64,000 nucleotides of DNA, taken from positions 62,001 through 126,000 of the forward strand of contig NZ_SBIT01000010.1 in assembly GCF_004765785.1 (NCBI RefSeq). Reading direction: 5' to 3'. The DNA is from Halorussus ruber. GTDB lineage: Archaea; Halobacteriota; Halobacteria; Halobacteriales; Haladaptataceae. The notes beneath the pieces were generated by a model, which saw only the letters and a program-made list of their open reading frames with translations, was not told the origin of the DNA and searched no databases. Of this stretch, positions 16,614-24,882 are shown one piece after another. Every line of letters starts with the position of its first letter. Within the stretch, counting starts at the first letter, position 1. A program made the translations under genes and the position numbers.

Positions 16614-17752
16614 GCGAGGGCCTCCTCGGGGTCGGGTTCTCGGGCGACCGATTCGAGGAACCGGCGCGCTCGGGCCATCGACTCGTCCCACCCGGGGTGG
16701 CGCTCGAACCGGCGTCTGGCCGCGAGGCTCATCTCGCGGAGTCGGTCGCGGTCCGAGCGGAGTGCTTCGACGGCCTCGGCGACGGAGTGGGGACTCTCGG
16801 GCGGGACCAGAAAGCCGTCCTCGCCGTGGGTGACGATTTCGGAGGCTCCTCCGGCGGTGGTGGCGACGGCGGGCAGGCCGAACCCCATCCCCTCCAGATA
16901 GACGATGCCGTAGCCCTCGTAGGCGGAGGGGACCGCGAGCAGGTGGCTCTCAGCGAGGCGGGCGGCGAGCGCGTCGTCGTCGAGGCGGCCCTCGAACCGG
17001 ACCGAACTCTCGATTCCGAGGTCTCGGGCCTGCTGGCGGGCTTTCTCGGCGTAGTCGGCGTCGGACTCGCTCCCGACGACGGTGAGGGTCCAGTCTGCCC
17101 GAGTGTCCCGGCCGGTGGAGACGCGGGCGAGGCCGTCGAGGAGGACGTGGAAGCCCTTCCGCGGGACGAGCGACCCGACGAAGACGATTCGGAAGGGGGC
17201 GCAGTCGGCGCGCGCGGCGATGTCGTCGCGGGTGAGTTCGGGACTGAACCGGTCGCCAGCGGGCCGGGCGACGACCGAGGGCCGGGGTCCGGCGAGTTCC
17301 TCGGCGTCCCGGCGGGTGGCCTCGCTGGCGTAGACCGCGGCGTCGGTTGTCCGGAGGTAACGGCGCTCTACCGCGCGGTAAACGAGCCGTTGCTGCGCGG
17401 GCCACGGTTCGCTGGCTCGGAGGTGGTGGACGATTGCGACGACCGGCGCGTCTACGGTGCGATTGCGCCCGAGTAACGAGGGATGGCAGAGTTCGTCCTC
17501 GACCAGCAGGTCGAACTGGTCGAGTTTCCGGCGCGTTCGTCGGCGGACTTGCGGGGCGAGCGAGTCGGGGAAGGAATCGGCGAGCGAGTCGGCGAGGCTG
17601 GCGGCGAGCGCGCGGTGGTAGTCCCGCCACGGGAGCGAGACCACGGTGACGCGGTGGCCCGCCTCGCGGAGTTCGGCGGCGAGCTTTCGGTCGTAGAGGA
17701 ACCCGCCGGTCGTGGTCCCGATGTCGCCGTAGACGACCAGTCCGACGTGCAT
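16610..17752 (-). CDS. Family 4 glycosyltransferase (GT-B fold)
   Basis: A 380-residue GT-B enzyme. The N-terminal domain begins MHVGLVVYGDIGTTTGGFLYDRKLA. The C-terminal donor domain contains IVFVGSLVPRKGFHVLLDGLA and the E-x7-E motif PSAYEGYGIVYLEGMGFGLP. It transfers a sugar from a nucleotide donor to an unknown acceptor. Overlaps PTPS by one base at the start (TGATG) and the methyltransferase at its end. The three genes form one operon. Confidence 0.85.
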   Translation of the reverse strand: MHVGLVVYGDIGTTTGGFLYDRKLAAELREAGHRVTVVSLPWRDYHRALAASLADSLADSFPDSLAPQVRRRTRRKLDQFDLLVEDELCHPSLLGRNRTVDAPVVAIVHHLRASEPWPAQQRLVYRAVERRYLRTTDAAVYASEATRRDAEELAGPRPSVVARPAGDRFSPELTRDDIAARADCAPFRIVFVGSLVPRKGFHVLLDGLARVSTGRDTRADWTLTVVGSESDADYAEKARQQARDLGIESSVRFEGRLDDDALAARLAESHLLAVPSAYEGYGIVYLEGMGFGLPAVATTAGGASEIVTHGEDGFLVPPESPHSVAEAVEALRSDRDRLREMSLAARRRFERHPGWDESMARARRFLESVAREPDPEEALA

Positions 17753-18129
17753 CAGTGTTCCTGCCGGTGGGACGCCCACGCTACGTCGTCCTCGCGGAGT
17801 TTGACGGTCACGGACTCGACTTTCGGGGCGTCGAGGCCCTCGCGGAACCGCTGGCCGAAGGCGCGCGCGAAGTGTTCGAGGCTCGGGTTCAGCCCCTCGA
17901 ACTCGGGCAAATCGTTCAGCGTCGAGTCCCGATAGCGGTCCACCGCGGCGTCGATTCGCTCGTTCAAGTCGTCGATGTCGGCGAGATAGCCGTACTCGTT
18001 TAGCTCCTCGCCCGCGAGTTGGACCTTCGCGGTGTAGTGGTGCGAGTGGAGGTCGCCCTCTGGACCGGGGTCGGGGACCGTCAGGAAGTGCTGTGCCACG
18101 AACGCGCGTTCGACCGTGACGGTGTACAT
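17752..18129 (-). CDS. 6-pyruvoyltetrahydropterin synthase / QueD-like protein
   Basis: A 125-residue T-fold protein starting MYTVTVERAFVAQHFL. The zinc-site histidines are visible: Q-H-F (His ~14) and HSHHYTAKVQLAG (His ~31-33), then a LNDLPEF.G.NPSLEHFARAF block with the conserved Glu/His. The family makes carboxytetrahydropterin or pyruvoyl-tetrahydropterin from dihydroneopterin triphosphate. Because it leads an operon with a glycosyltransferase and methyltransferase, it may make a modified pterin rather than archaeosine precursor. A TATA-like TTATTG lies at ~18180-18187. Confidence 0.8.
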   Translation of the reverse strand: MYTVTVERAFVAQHFLTVPDPGPEGDLHSHHYTAKVQLAGEELNEYGYLADIDDLNERIDAAVDRYRDSTLNDLPEFEGLNPSLEHFARAFGQRFREGLDAPKVESVTVKLREDDVAWASHRQEH

Positions 18130-18268
18130 TCCACGAGAGACACGACGGCTACGGACATGAAAGTCGGGGTTGAGAACGAACAATAAGGCCGATTCGGGAA
18201 GTTGAGCCTCCTCGCTACGCAGTCGAAAAGTGTCGAGAGTGACCGGCAAGAAGAACAGAAGGAAGTCC

Positions 18269-18437
18269 TCTGAAGCCCCCGCCCGGTCGCTCTGCGGGAT
18301 ATTTCGCGCCTCTCCGCACAGCCCGGCGCGAAATAGTGGCCCGCAGAGACGACCACGTCCTTCGGACGCGACCGAGCGGCCCCTTCATCCACCCCACGGT
18401 GGACTGGTTGGCGAGCAGTTTCCGATGGATTGGTCGG
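18269..18437 (-). ncRNA. Structured intergenic element, family A, copy 1
   Basis: Sequence similar to 20172-20400 in the same orientation. Nested helices: CGGTCG/CGACCG (18284-18289 with 18369-18374), CTCTGCGGG/CCCGCAGAG (18290-18298 with 18340-18348), ATTTCGCGCC/GGCGCGAAAT (18301-18310 with 18325-18334), and a small GTCC/GGAC hairpin near 18357-18367. The middle helix has different bases in the other copy yet still pairs, which supports a folded RNA. The strand is uncertain; minus is favoured because AT-rich promoter-like sequence lies to its right (18510-18545). Confidence 0.6.
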
Positions 18438-18562
18438 CCTGCCACCGACTGTCCGAACGTCGATTACCGTGGCCGTTGTTCATTGCTCTAAGCCCATTCT
18501 ATATGCTCTTGAACACTCTATGTATATATTTAGAAATTGTTTTTATTTCTCCACATACTATT

Positions 18563-18700
18563 CGGCGCGCGCTGGCGCGGCTTTATGCCGCGCCATCGGC
18601 GTGCGAGGGACGAGGACCGCAGGGTGTGAGCGAAGCGAACCCCGAGGACCGCAGGAGGTTGGGGAGGTGTGAGGCCCGCGGTCGCGGTGCTGTGCGGTGA
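18563..18700 (+). repeat. Structured intergenic element, family B, copy 1
   Basis: Begins GGCGCGCGCTGGCG, forms a hairpin with the GCGCGGC arm pairing GCCGCGC around TTTAT, and continues CATCGGCGTGCGAGG, two GAGGACCGCAG repeats and GGAGGTTGGGGAGG. Related copies are at 39239 (+) and 40232-40445 (-). The 18701-18896 remainder up to the dehydrogenase stop contains short GGTGCGGTCCG repeats and no supported gene. Confidence 0.55.
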
Positions 18701-18896
18701 CGCCGAGGCTTCGGCAATCGTAGCGTTGCTGTCGGCGGTGCGGTCCGTTGCCGTCGGCGGTGCGGTCCGTCGCTGTCGCGGAACGGTGCTGTCGCAGAAC
18801 ATCACCGCCGCAGTACGGTACTCTCGCTATCACGATTCTAACACCGTCGAGTTCAAGCAGTCGTTATCTCGAATCCCACCAAAACATGCCCACGAA

Positions 18897-20021
18897 TCAG
18901 TACTCGAAAATCACGCCCAGCGCCTCGGCGGGATTCTCGTCCAACAACTCGTAGGCCTCACTCGCCTCCGAAATCCCGAACTCGTGGGTGACGAACCGCT
19001 CGGGGTCGATGTCGAGCAGTTTCTCCCACGCCAGCGCGAGCCGCCGGTCCTTCGACCACCGGCCCCGCAGTTCCGGGTCGATGGTGCTGACCTGACTGCT
19101 CTCCAGACTCACGCGACTCCGGTGGAACCGCCCGCCGAGGTCCAACTCGGTCGGTTTGGTGCCGTACCACGACCCGACGACGACCCGGCCGTCGTAGCCC
19201 GTCGCCGAGATGGCCGCGTCCAGCGCGTCGGGACACCCCGAGAGTTCGTAGGTCAGGTCCGCGCCCGCGATTTCGTCGTCGCCGGTCGTCGCGTCCGAAT
19301 CGTCGCCGATTTCGTCGGTATCGCTCCCACCGGTCGCCATACCGTCGCCGCCGCTCACCGACTCCTCGCCCCAGCCCGCGCCGTCGCCGAGCTGCTCGCG
19401 GATTCGCTCGCCCACCGCCTCGCGTTCGGAGTCGAGGACGACGTCCGCGCCCAGTTCCAACGAGCGCTCCCGGCGGGACTCGTAGCGGTCCACCGTGACC
19501 AGTCGCTCGACGGGGGCCTCCGAGAGGAGCGCGGTGGTGAGCAGGCCCACCACGCCCTGTCCGAAGACGGCCACGCGCTCGCCGAGGCGGGGCGCGCCGT
19601 CCTGCAGGAAGTTGACCGCCGTCTCGACGTTCGGCAGGAAAGTCGCGGCCTCCGCCGAACACTCCTCGGGCACGACCAGCAGGTCCGAGACCGGCGCGCA
19701 GAAGTGGCTCTCGTGGGGGTTGAACCCGAACACCTCCCGGCCCTCCCACGACGAATCGACGCCCGGCCCGACCGCCTCGACCCGACCGACCGCTGCGTAG
19801 CCGTACCGGAGCGGAAACTCGAAGGTGCCCGCCAGCGCGTCGATGGTCGCGTCGGCGGCCATCTCGGTCGGGACCTCGCCCCGGTAGACCAGTAGCTCCG
19901 TGCCGGGGCTAATCGCCGACCGCTCGGTCCGAACCCGGACTTCCTCCTCGCCGGGTGTCGGTAGCTCTCGTTCGCGCACTTCGACTGCTCCGTCGCCCGT
20001 GAAGTAGAGTGACCGTGGCAT
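18897..20021 (-). CDS. Zinc-type medium-chain dehydrogenase, BchC-like
   Basis: A 374-residue protein of the medium-chain dehydrogenase family. The catalytic-domain part has SAISPGTELLVYRGEVP and GYAAVGRVEAVGPGVD, close to the BchC-like branch, and the Rossmann part has VAVFGQGVVGLLTTALL and TVDRYESRRERSLELGADVVLD. An acidic Gly/Ser/Asp-rich insertion of ~45 residues (about 225-270) interrupts the cofactor domain. Start MPRSLYFTG. It lies between the two family A elements and near the PTPS operon; substrate unknown. Confidence 0.8.
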   Translation of the reverse strand: MPRSLYFTGDGAVEVRERELPTPGEEEVRVRTERSAISPGTELLVYRGEVPTEMAADATIDALAGTFEFPLRYGYAAVGRVEAVGPGVDSSWEGREVFGFNPHESHFCAPVSDLLVVPEECSAEAATFLPNVETAVNFLQDGAPRLGERVAVFGQGVVGLLTTALLSEAPVERLVTVDRYESRRERSLELGADVVLDSEREAVGERIREQLGDGAGWGEESVSGGDGMATGGSDTDEIGDDSDATTGDDEIAGADLTYELSGCPDALDAAISATGYDGRVVVGSWYGTKPTELDLGGRFHRSRVSLESSQVSTIDPELRGRWSKDRRLALAWEKLLDIDPERFVTHEFGISEASEAYELLDENPAEALGVIFEY

Positions 20022-20171
20022 GCTCCCCATTCCGACGGCGAACCGTCGCAACTCGATACGGTTGGATGACTTATCGTTCTTTGGCCGGATGTAGAATTGA
20101 GAGGTGTCGAGAACGCCCGCGGAGGAGATTGAATTCGGAGAACAACAGCCGAGAAGACGAGAAAGCAGTCT

Positions 20172-20400
20172 TCTGAAGCCCCACCCGGTCGCGGTCGCTG
20201 AGCAGGATATTCGGGGCCTCTCCGCATCGCCCGCCCCCGAATAGTTGCCTGCTCAGACGACCACGGGCCTGTCGGCCCGCCGGGAGACAAACCGCGTCTC
20301 CCGAGGTCACGCTCGGTTCCCTCGCGTGACCGCGACCGGGCGGCCCCTTCATCCACCCCACGGCGGTTGTTTTGCCGAGCGTCTGCCGGTGGCTGGTCGC
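20172..20400 (-). ncRNA. Structured intergenic element, family A, copy 2
   Basis: Helices: CCCGGTCGCGGT/ACCGCGACCGGG (12 bp, 20084-numbered arm at 20184-20195 with 20329-20340), CTGAGCAGG/CCTGCTCAG (20198-20206 with 20248-20256), ATTCGGGG/CCCCGAAT (20209-20216 with 20235-20242), GGGCC/GGCCC (20265-20278), CGGGAGAC/GTCTCCCG (20281-20303). Conserved unpaired stretches shared with copy 1 include TCTGAAGCCCC, GGATATT, GCCTCTCCGCA, GACGACCACG and GGCCCCTTCATCCACCCCACGG split by variable helices. On the minus strand a TATA-like AAATAAGTAT lies at ~20403-20412. Confidence 0.62.
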
Positions 20401-20412
20401 CCCGTGAGATAC

Positions 20413-21012
20413 TTATTTCCGGCCCGGACCCTCCCCGAGGAGACCCCTCACGACTCCACAGACGCGCTCCAGCAGGGGCTCGGCCACCGGGTTCCGGCCG
20501 ATGCCGAGGTACGCCCGCTGTGGGGCGAACTCCCCCGAGCGCATCCGGAGGGCGTGGGCCACCGCGCGGTGGTTGCCGTCGGCGACGAACCGGGGGACAC
20601 ACCCCTCGCGGGTCGAGACGACCAGCGGTCCGTCGGGCATCTCCTCGACGAAATCGAGGACTGTTTGAACGTCCACGTCGGTCTCGGCGGCCAACTCGCC
20701 GGGGTTCCCGCGGGCGATTCGGTCGGCCGCGGCGAGAATCGTCCCGTCGGGAGAGAGCGCGCGCCACCGCAGCCCCGGCGGTCCCTCGACCAGTCTGAGG
20801 TCCGCGAACTCCTCGCGGGTGAGGGTCGTCTCGTACCACTCGACCGGGGCGTCGCGCCAGACGAACGCGGCCGCGCCGGGCTTGCGGTCGAGCAGTTCGT
20901 CCAGCGCCTCTCGCTCGTCCAGCGAGTCGATGGGGAACCAGTCTACCTCCGGGTGGCTTCGCTCGACTCTGAGCCACTCGCGGAGGACTTCGACCTGAGG
21001 CACGCGGCGCAT
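20413..21012 (-). CDS. ParB/Srx-like protein of unknown role
   Basis: A 199-residue soluble protein starting MRRVPQVEVLREWLRVE. A central VSTREGCVPRFVADGNHRAVAHALRMRSG segment resembles the ParB/sulfiredoxin-fold core, with GNHR in the position of the GxxR motif and a following helix. No C-terminal HTH or dimerisation domain is present, so it is not a classic partition protein. Monocistronic; function unassigned. Its stop abuts the promoter of family A copy 2. Confidence 0.6.
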   Translation of the reverse strand: MRRVPQVEVLREWLRVERSHPEVDWFPIDSLDEREALDELLDRKPGAAAFVWRDAPVEWYETTLTREEFADLRLVEGPPGLRWRALSPDGTILAAADRIARGNPGELAAETDVDVQTVLDFVEEMPDGPLVVSTREGCVPRFVADGNHRAVAHALRMRSGEFAPQRAYLGIGRNPVAEPLLERVCGVVRGLLGEGPGRK

Positions 21013-21291
21013 TCGAGGGTTCTACGAGCCGAAGTCACTCAATTCCATCCCCGATTCTCGCGGCCGTTAGATTCAATCTCTGCTTGTCCGTGCCGACCGC
21101 GGTCCGGGTCGGTCCGCCGACCGGCGACCTCCCGATTCGGTGTCGAGGGCGTGAAAGTAACTGGAGATTTACCAGACAACGGCCGACCACCTGCATCGAT
21201 GTAACTGAAGTTTCTGTCCGAAATCACCGGTAGACGGTATTTTTACGGTGTCAGGGTATTAAGTCCGGAAAATCCTAAGCCTCGCTTCGGC

Positions 21292-22044
21292 ATGGTATCA
21301 CCCGACCAATTCGACCCGTTGACGTACTGGACGCTCTGGATAACAGCGGCCGCGATGGGGGTGGGGACGATTATCCTCTACATCAAGGGCCGCGACATGG
21401 ACACCGAGGAGGGCCGCGAACACGCGGTCGTCTCCATCTTCATCCCGGCAATCGCCGCCACGATGTACCTCGCAATGGCGCTCGGGTTCGGCGTCTCCCG
21501 AATCTCGCTCGTCGGCGGCCAAGACCAACTCGTCTTCTGGGGTCGGTACGCCGACTGGGTAATCACGACCCCGCTTCTGTTGCTCGACCTCGCGCTGTTC
21601 GCCGGCGCAGACCGCGAGACCATCGGGACCTTGCTGGGTCTCGACGTGCTGATGATCATGACCGGGTTCTTCGCCGCGAGTTCGGCCCAACCCGTCAATC
21701 GCTACCTCTGGTGGGCCGTGAGTTCGGGCGCGTTCGTGGTCATCCTCTACGCCATCTTCGCCAAGCTCCCGAAGTTCGCCAGCGCCTACGGCGACGAGCG
21801 CGCCAGAAGTTTCGGCAACCTCCGGAACCTGCTGGCGGTGCTGTGGTTCGTCTATCCCCTGCTGTGGTTGGTCGGTACCGAAGGGGCCAGCGTCGTCCCG
21901 CTGGGCGTCGAGACGGTGGGCTACGCGGTGCTGGACGTGACTGCCAAGGTCGTGTTCGGCTACGCCCTGCTGAGTAGCGTCGGCAGTCTCGCACCGCGCC
22001 GCCGGGAGGCCGAGACCGGCGCGGGCGTCACCGCCGACGACTGA
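21292..22044 (+). CDS. bop: Bacteriorhodopsin-type light-driven proton pump
   Basis: A 250-residue seven-helix retinal protein. All proton-pump residues of bacteriorhodopsin are conserved: RYADWVITTPLLLLD supplies Arg82, Asp85, Thr89 and Asp96 equivalents, LGLDVLMIMTG the Asp115 equivalent, VGTEGASVVPL and VETVGYAVLDVTAKVVFG the Glu194, Glu204, Asp212 and retinal lysine (Lys216) equivalents. It should therefore pump protons outward. It has no long N-terminal propeptide. The retinal-synthesis genes follow directly on the same strand. Confidence 0.95.
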   Translation: MVSPDQFDPLTYWTLWITAAAMGVGTIILYIKGRDMDTEEGREHAVVSIFIPAIAATMYLAMALGFGVSRISLVGGQDQLVFWGRYADWVITTPLLLLDLALFAGADRETIGTLLGLDVLMIMTGFFAASSAQPVNRYLWWAVSSGAFVVILYAIFAKLPKFASAYGDERARSFGNLRNLLAVLWFVYPLLWLVGTEGASVVPLGVETVGYAVLDVTAKVVFGYALLSSVGSLAPRRREAETGAGVTADD

Positions 22045-22082
22045 CTCGGCTTTCCGCCGGGGACTGACGCCGTCCTCTCCCG

Positions 22083-22157
22083 CCGACTCGCCGACTCGCT
22101 GACTCGCTGACTCGCTGACTCGCCGACCCGCCGACCCGCCGACCCGCCGACCCGCCG
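22083..22157. repeat. Tandem 8-bp repeat between bop and crtY
   Basis: About nine copies of an octamer alternating between GACTCGCT/GACTCGCC and GACCCGCC fill most of the 189-bp spacer between the rhodopsin stop and the lycopene cyclase start. Likely prone to slippage; no coding role is evident. Confidence 0.8.
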
Positions 22158-22233
22158 GATTCGTCCGACTGCCAGCGACCACCGAACCGGTTTCGACTCC
22201 GGGTTCCGAACGCCGCGAACACGTCAACTCACG

Positions 22234-23169
22234 ATGACGACACCGTTCACCTACGTCGAGTTCCTGTCGGTCTTCCTCGCGGTGCCAGCGGTCGCGCTGG
22301 CCGTCGCGGTCGCCCGGCGGACCGACGACTCCCGCCGCGTTCTCGCGGGAGTGACCGCCCTGGTCTGCATCGCGGTCGGCTACACCGCGCCGTGGGATAG
22401 CTATCTCGTCGGTCGGGGCGTCTGGACCTACGGCGAGGGCGTCGTCGCGGTGCGGTTCGCTCGGGTGCCGCTGGGCGAGTGGCTCTTCTTCGCGCTCCAG
22501 ACGATTGCGACCGGCCTGTGGTATCACCTCCTCGCGCCCCGCGGCGACTCCGGCGTGGACCCCGCGCTTCCCGTCGGGAGCGGTGGCCGATTTTCCATCG
22601 AGGGCAACGCCAGAGGAGTCGGCGCGGGCGCGTGGCTGGCGGTCGGCGCGATTGGGGCCGGACTGGTCGTCGCGTCGCCCCGGACCTACTACCTCGGGAT
22701 GATACTCGCGTGGGCCGCGCCGGTCCTCGCCTTCCTCTGGGCTGTCGGCGGCCCGGTCATCTGGCGGGACCGGCGACGGGTCGGACTCGCGGTCGCGGTC
22801 CCCTCGGCGTATCTCTGGGTCGTCGACTGGTACGCCATCCGGTCGGGCCTCTGGACGATTTCGGCCGACTCCTCGACCGGCGTCCACGTTCTTGGGCTTC
22901 CGGTCGAGGAGGCGGTCTTCTTCGCGCTGACGAACCTGCTGGTCGTGCAGGGCCTCCTGTTGTTCGACTGGGTCACGGCCCGCGCGGCAGAGCGCGGTCC
23001 GGCCGACGCGATTTCGGGGCTGGTTCCCGGTCCCGTGGCGGGACAGGCCGATTCCGTGGCGGAGCGCGTCGGGCCGCTGGCGAGTCGCGTCGGGCCACTT
23101 GCGAGTCGAATCGGTGCCGCCGCGAATCGAGTCCCCGGCGTCGCGGAGGTGCGTCGCCGGTGGCAGTAA
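22234..23169 (+). CDS. crtY: Lycopene beta-cyclase (CrtYcd fused type)
   Basis: A 311-residue membrane protein with two lycopene-cyclase domains in tandem, as in archaeal and fungal-type cyclases that fuse bacterial CrtYc and CrtYd. Motifs: YTAPWDSYLVGRGVWTY and PLGEWLFFALQT in the first half, VDWYAIRSGLWTIS and GLPVEEAVFFALTNLLVVQG in the second. It converts lycopene to beta-carotene, the retinal precursor. The C-terminal ~50 residues are a Ser/Arg/Ala-rich repeat (GPLASRVGPLASRIG) not needed for the fold. The carotene dioxygenase overlaps its 3' end. Confidence 0.92.
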   Translation: MTTPFTYVEFLSVFLAVPAVALAVAVARRTDDSRRVLAGVTALVCIAVGYTAPWDSYLVGRGVWTYGEGVVAVRFARVPLGEWLFFALQTIATGLWYHLLAPRGDSGVDPALPVGSGGRFSIEGNARGVGAGAWLAVGAIGAGLVVASPRTYYLGMILAWAAPVLAFLWAVGGPVIWRDRRRVGLAVAVPSAYLWVVDWYAIRSGLWTISADSSTGVHVLGLPVEEAVFFALTNLLVVQGLLLFDWVTARAAERGPADAISGLVPGPVAGQADSVAERVGPLASRVGPLASRIGAAANRVPGVAEVRRRWQ

Positions 23170-24347
23170 CCCGCGAGCAGGGGCCGGAGGACCGAGAGAG
23201 CGGGGCTGACGAGAGCGAACGCGGCATCTCCGACGAGTTCACTTCGGCACTACTCCGGACCGCGGTCGCTCCGGCGTGGGTCGCGCTCGGGGCGGTCGGG
23301 GTGCTTTCGGCGCTCGGCGGGGCGCTGTCGGCGCTCGGCGTCGGTGCCGACCTGCCAGCGGTCGCGGGCTACCTCCCGTTTCTCGCCAGCCTCGTCGTCT
23401 TCGGGCTTCCCCACGGCGCGACCGACCACCTCGCGGTCGCGCGCCTCGGCGGTTCTCGGTCACGGGACGGGTCCGGGTCGCGGGGCGAGTCCGTGTCGCG
23501 CGGCGAGTTCCGGTCGCAGGTCCTGTCCCGGTTGCGGGTCCCGTCTCACCCGTGGCTCGCGGTCGGCGCGGCGTATCTGGTCGGCGGCGGGGCGTATCTC
23601 GCGGTCTGGCTGGTCTCGCCGGTCCTCGGCTTCGCGTCGTTCATCGCGCTGACGTGGTACCACTGGGGACAGGGCGACCTCTACGTCCTGCTGGCGGTCG
23701 GCGACCACCTCCGGACGCGGGGCCAGCGGGTCGCCGCGCTCGCGGTCCGGGGCGGGATTCCGATGGTGGTCCCGCTGGTCGGGTTTCCGGACGTCTATCG
23801 ATCTGTCGCAGCAGCCACAATCGGGCTGTTCGACCTCGGTTTCGGGCCGGACCTCGGTGTCGTCTTCCGACCGGAAACTCGACTCGCGCTCGGTGGCGGA
23901 CTCGCCGCGCTCTCGCTGGTCGCGCTTGCACTTGGGGCAGTTCGGGCCGGGGTCGGGAGTCGAGGCTGGCGACTCGACGCGCTCGAAACCGCCCTGCTGT
24001 GGGCGTACTTCCTCGTCGTGCCGCCGATACTCGCGGTCGGCCTCTACTTCTGTCTGTGGCACTCGGTCCGCCACGTCGCGCGACTGCTCGTGGTCGAGGA
24101 CCGAGAGTCGCTCGCGCCCGACCGACTCGCCCCGTCGCTCGCCGGATTCGGCCGAGACGCGCTCCCGAACACGGTGGGCGCGCTCGTCGTCCTCGGCGGC
24201 CTCGCGCTGGTCGCGCCGCCGGGCGCGGACTTGCTGTCGCTCCTCGGACTGTATCTGGTGTTACTGGCGGTGCTGACGCTCCCCCACGCCGCCATCGTCA
24301 CGTGGATGGACCTGCGCGAGGAGATTTGGGCGTCTGGCCGGTCGTGA
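23160..24347 (+). CDS. blh: Beta-carotene 15,15'-dioxygenase (Brp/Blh family)
   Basis: A 395-residue membrane enzyme that cleaves beta-carotene to two retinals for the rhodopsin. The iron-ligand histidines lie in the family motifs FGLPHGATDHL, WYHWGQGD, LWHSVRH and LPHAAIVTWMD. The GTG start at 23160 overlaps the last codons of crtY. The first ~40 residues are charged, and a Ser/Arg/Gly-rich loop (~100-125) interrupts the early membrane region. Together with bop and crtY this makes a complete pigment-to-pump cassette. Confidence 0.92.
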   Translation: MAVTREQGPEDRESGADESERGISDEFTSALLRTAVAPAWVALGAVGVLSALGGALSALGVGADLPAVAGYLPFLASLVVFGLPHGATDHLAVARLGGSRSRDGSGSRGESVSRGEFRSQVLSRLRVPSHPWLAVGAAYLVGGGAYLAVWLVSPVLGFASFIALTWYHWGQGDLYVLLAVGDHLRTRGQRVAALAVRGGIPMVVPLVGFPDVYRSVAAATIGLFDLGFGPDLGVVFRPETRLALGGGLAALSLVALALGAVRAGVGSRGWRLDALETALLWAYFLVVPPILAVGLYFCLWHSVRHVARLLVVEDRESLAPDRLAPSLAGFGRDALPNTVGALVVLGGLALVAPPGADLLSLLGLYLVLLAVLTLPHAAIVTWMDLREEIWASGRS

Positions 24348-24362
24348 GAGAACGCGGCGGCG

Positions 24363-24575
24363 CTAACTCGCGGCCTCCTCGTCGGGATGTTCGCCCTCTT
24401 TCCGGAGCAACTCGTGGATGTCCTCCTCGTCCAGCAAGTCCACGAGGCTCTCACCGTCCTCCCACGCGGCGATTTCGTCGTCGGTCAGCCAGTTCGAAGG
24501 ATCGCGTCCCTTCGCTTCCATCAGTTCCGAGAGCGTGTTGTCGAGGTCTTCCGGGTCGTACCCACCCACAGGCAT
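24363..24575 (-). CDS. Small acidic protein of unknown function
   Basis: A 70-residue strongly acidic protein, MPVGGYDPEDLDNTLSELMEAKG then WLTDDEIAAWEDGESLVDLLDEEDIHELLRKEG. It looks like two or three helices and has codon use typical of the neighbours. It is convergent with blh. The following gap (24576-24882) contains AT-rich stretches and no supported gene. Confidence 0.6.
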   Translation of the reverse strand: MPVGGYDPEDLDNTLSELMEAKGRDPSNWLTDDEIAAWEDGESLVDLLDEEDIHELLRKEGEHPDEEAAS

Positions 24576-24882
24576 ACTCTCGCATACGCGCTCGCTCCTC
24601 TTAGCCCTCGGGGGCGATTAGCCGTCGGGAGCGACGGGGCCGTCCGACGGTCGCGTCGTCCGAAGTCGGGAAAGACATAGAATTATTCCTCAAACACAGC
24701 TTCTAAATTTCTAAACAAAGGTTTTGTTGTGTTTCGGCGCGCGGAGTGGAGCAAACCGGCTTTTCCGCGGGCGACGGCTCAGCCTCTCTCGTCCCTGACA
24801 GGTGTCTGATTTGCTATATCGAAATCCAGTTTATCAGTCCGAGGCGAAACCGACAAACGCCCGGAAAAGAGAGTCCCACTCG
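24576..24882. other. Intergenic gap with no recognised feature
   Basis: AT-rich sequence around 24675-24735 (promoter-like for the thiolase gene or the small acidic gene) and GC-rich remainder. I see no tRNA, repeat or reading frame that can be supported. Confidence 0.4.

Noticed and set aside
18081-18392. A 103-codon minus-strand frame across family A copy 1
   Set aside because: It has high Arg/Ser/Cys content and no acidic bias, and it overlaps covarying stems. The related frame over copy 2 is not conserved in length.
22083-22157. CRISPR array
   Set aside because: The repeated unit is 8 bp in direct tandem with no spacers.
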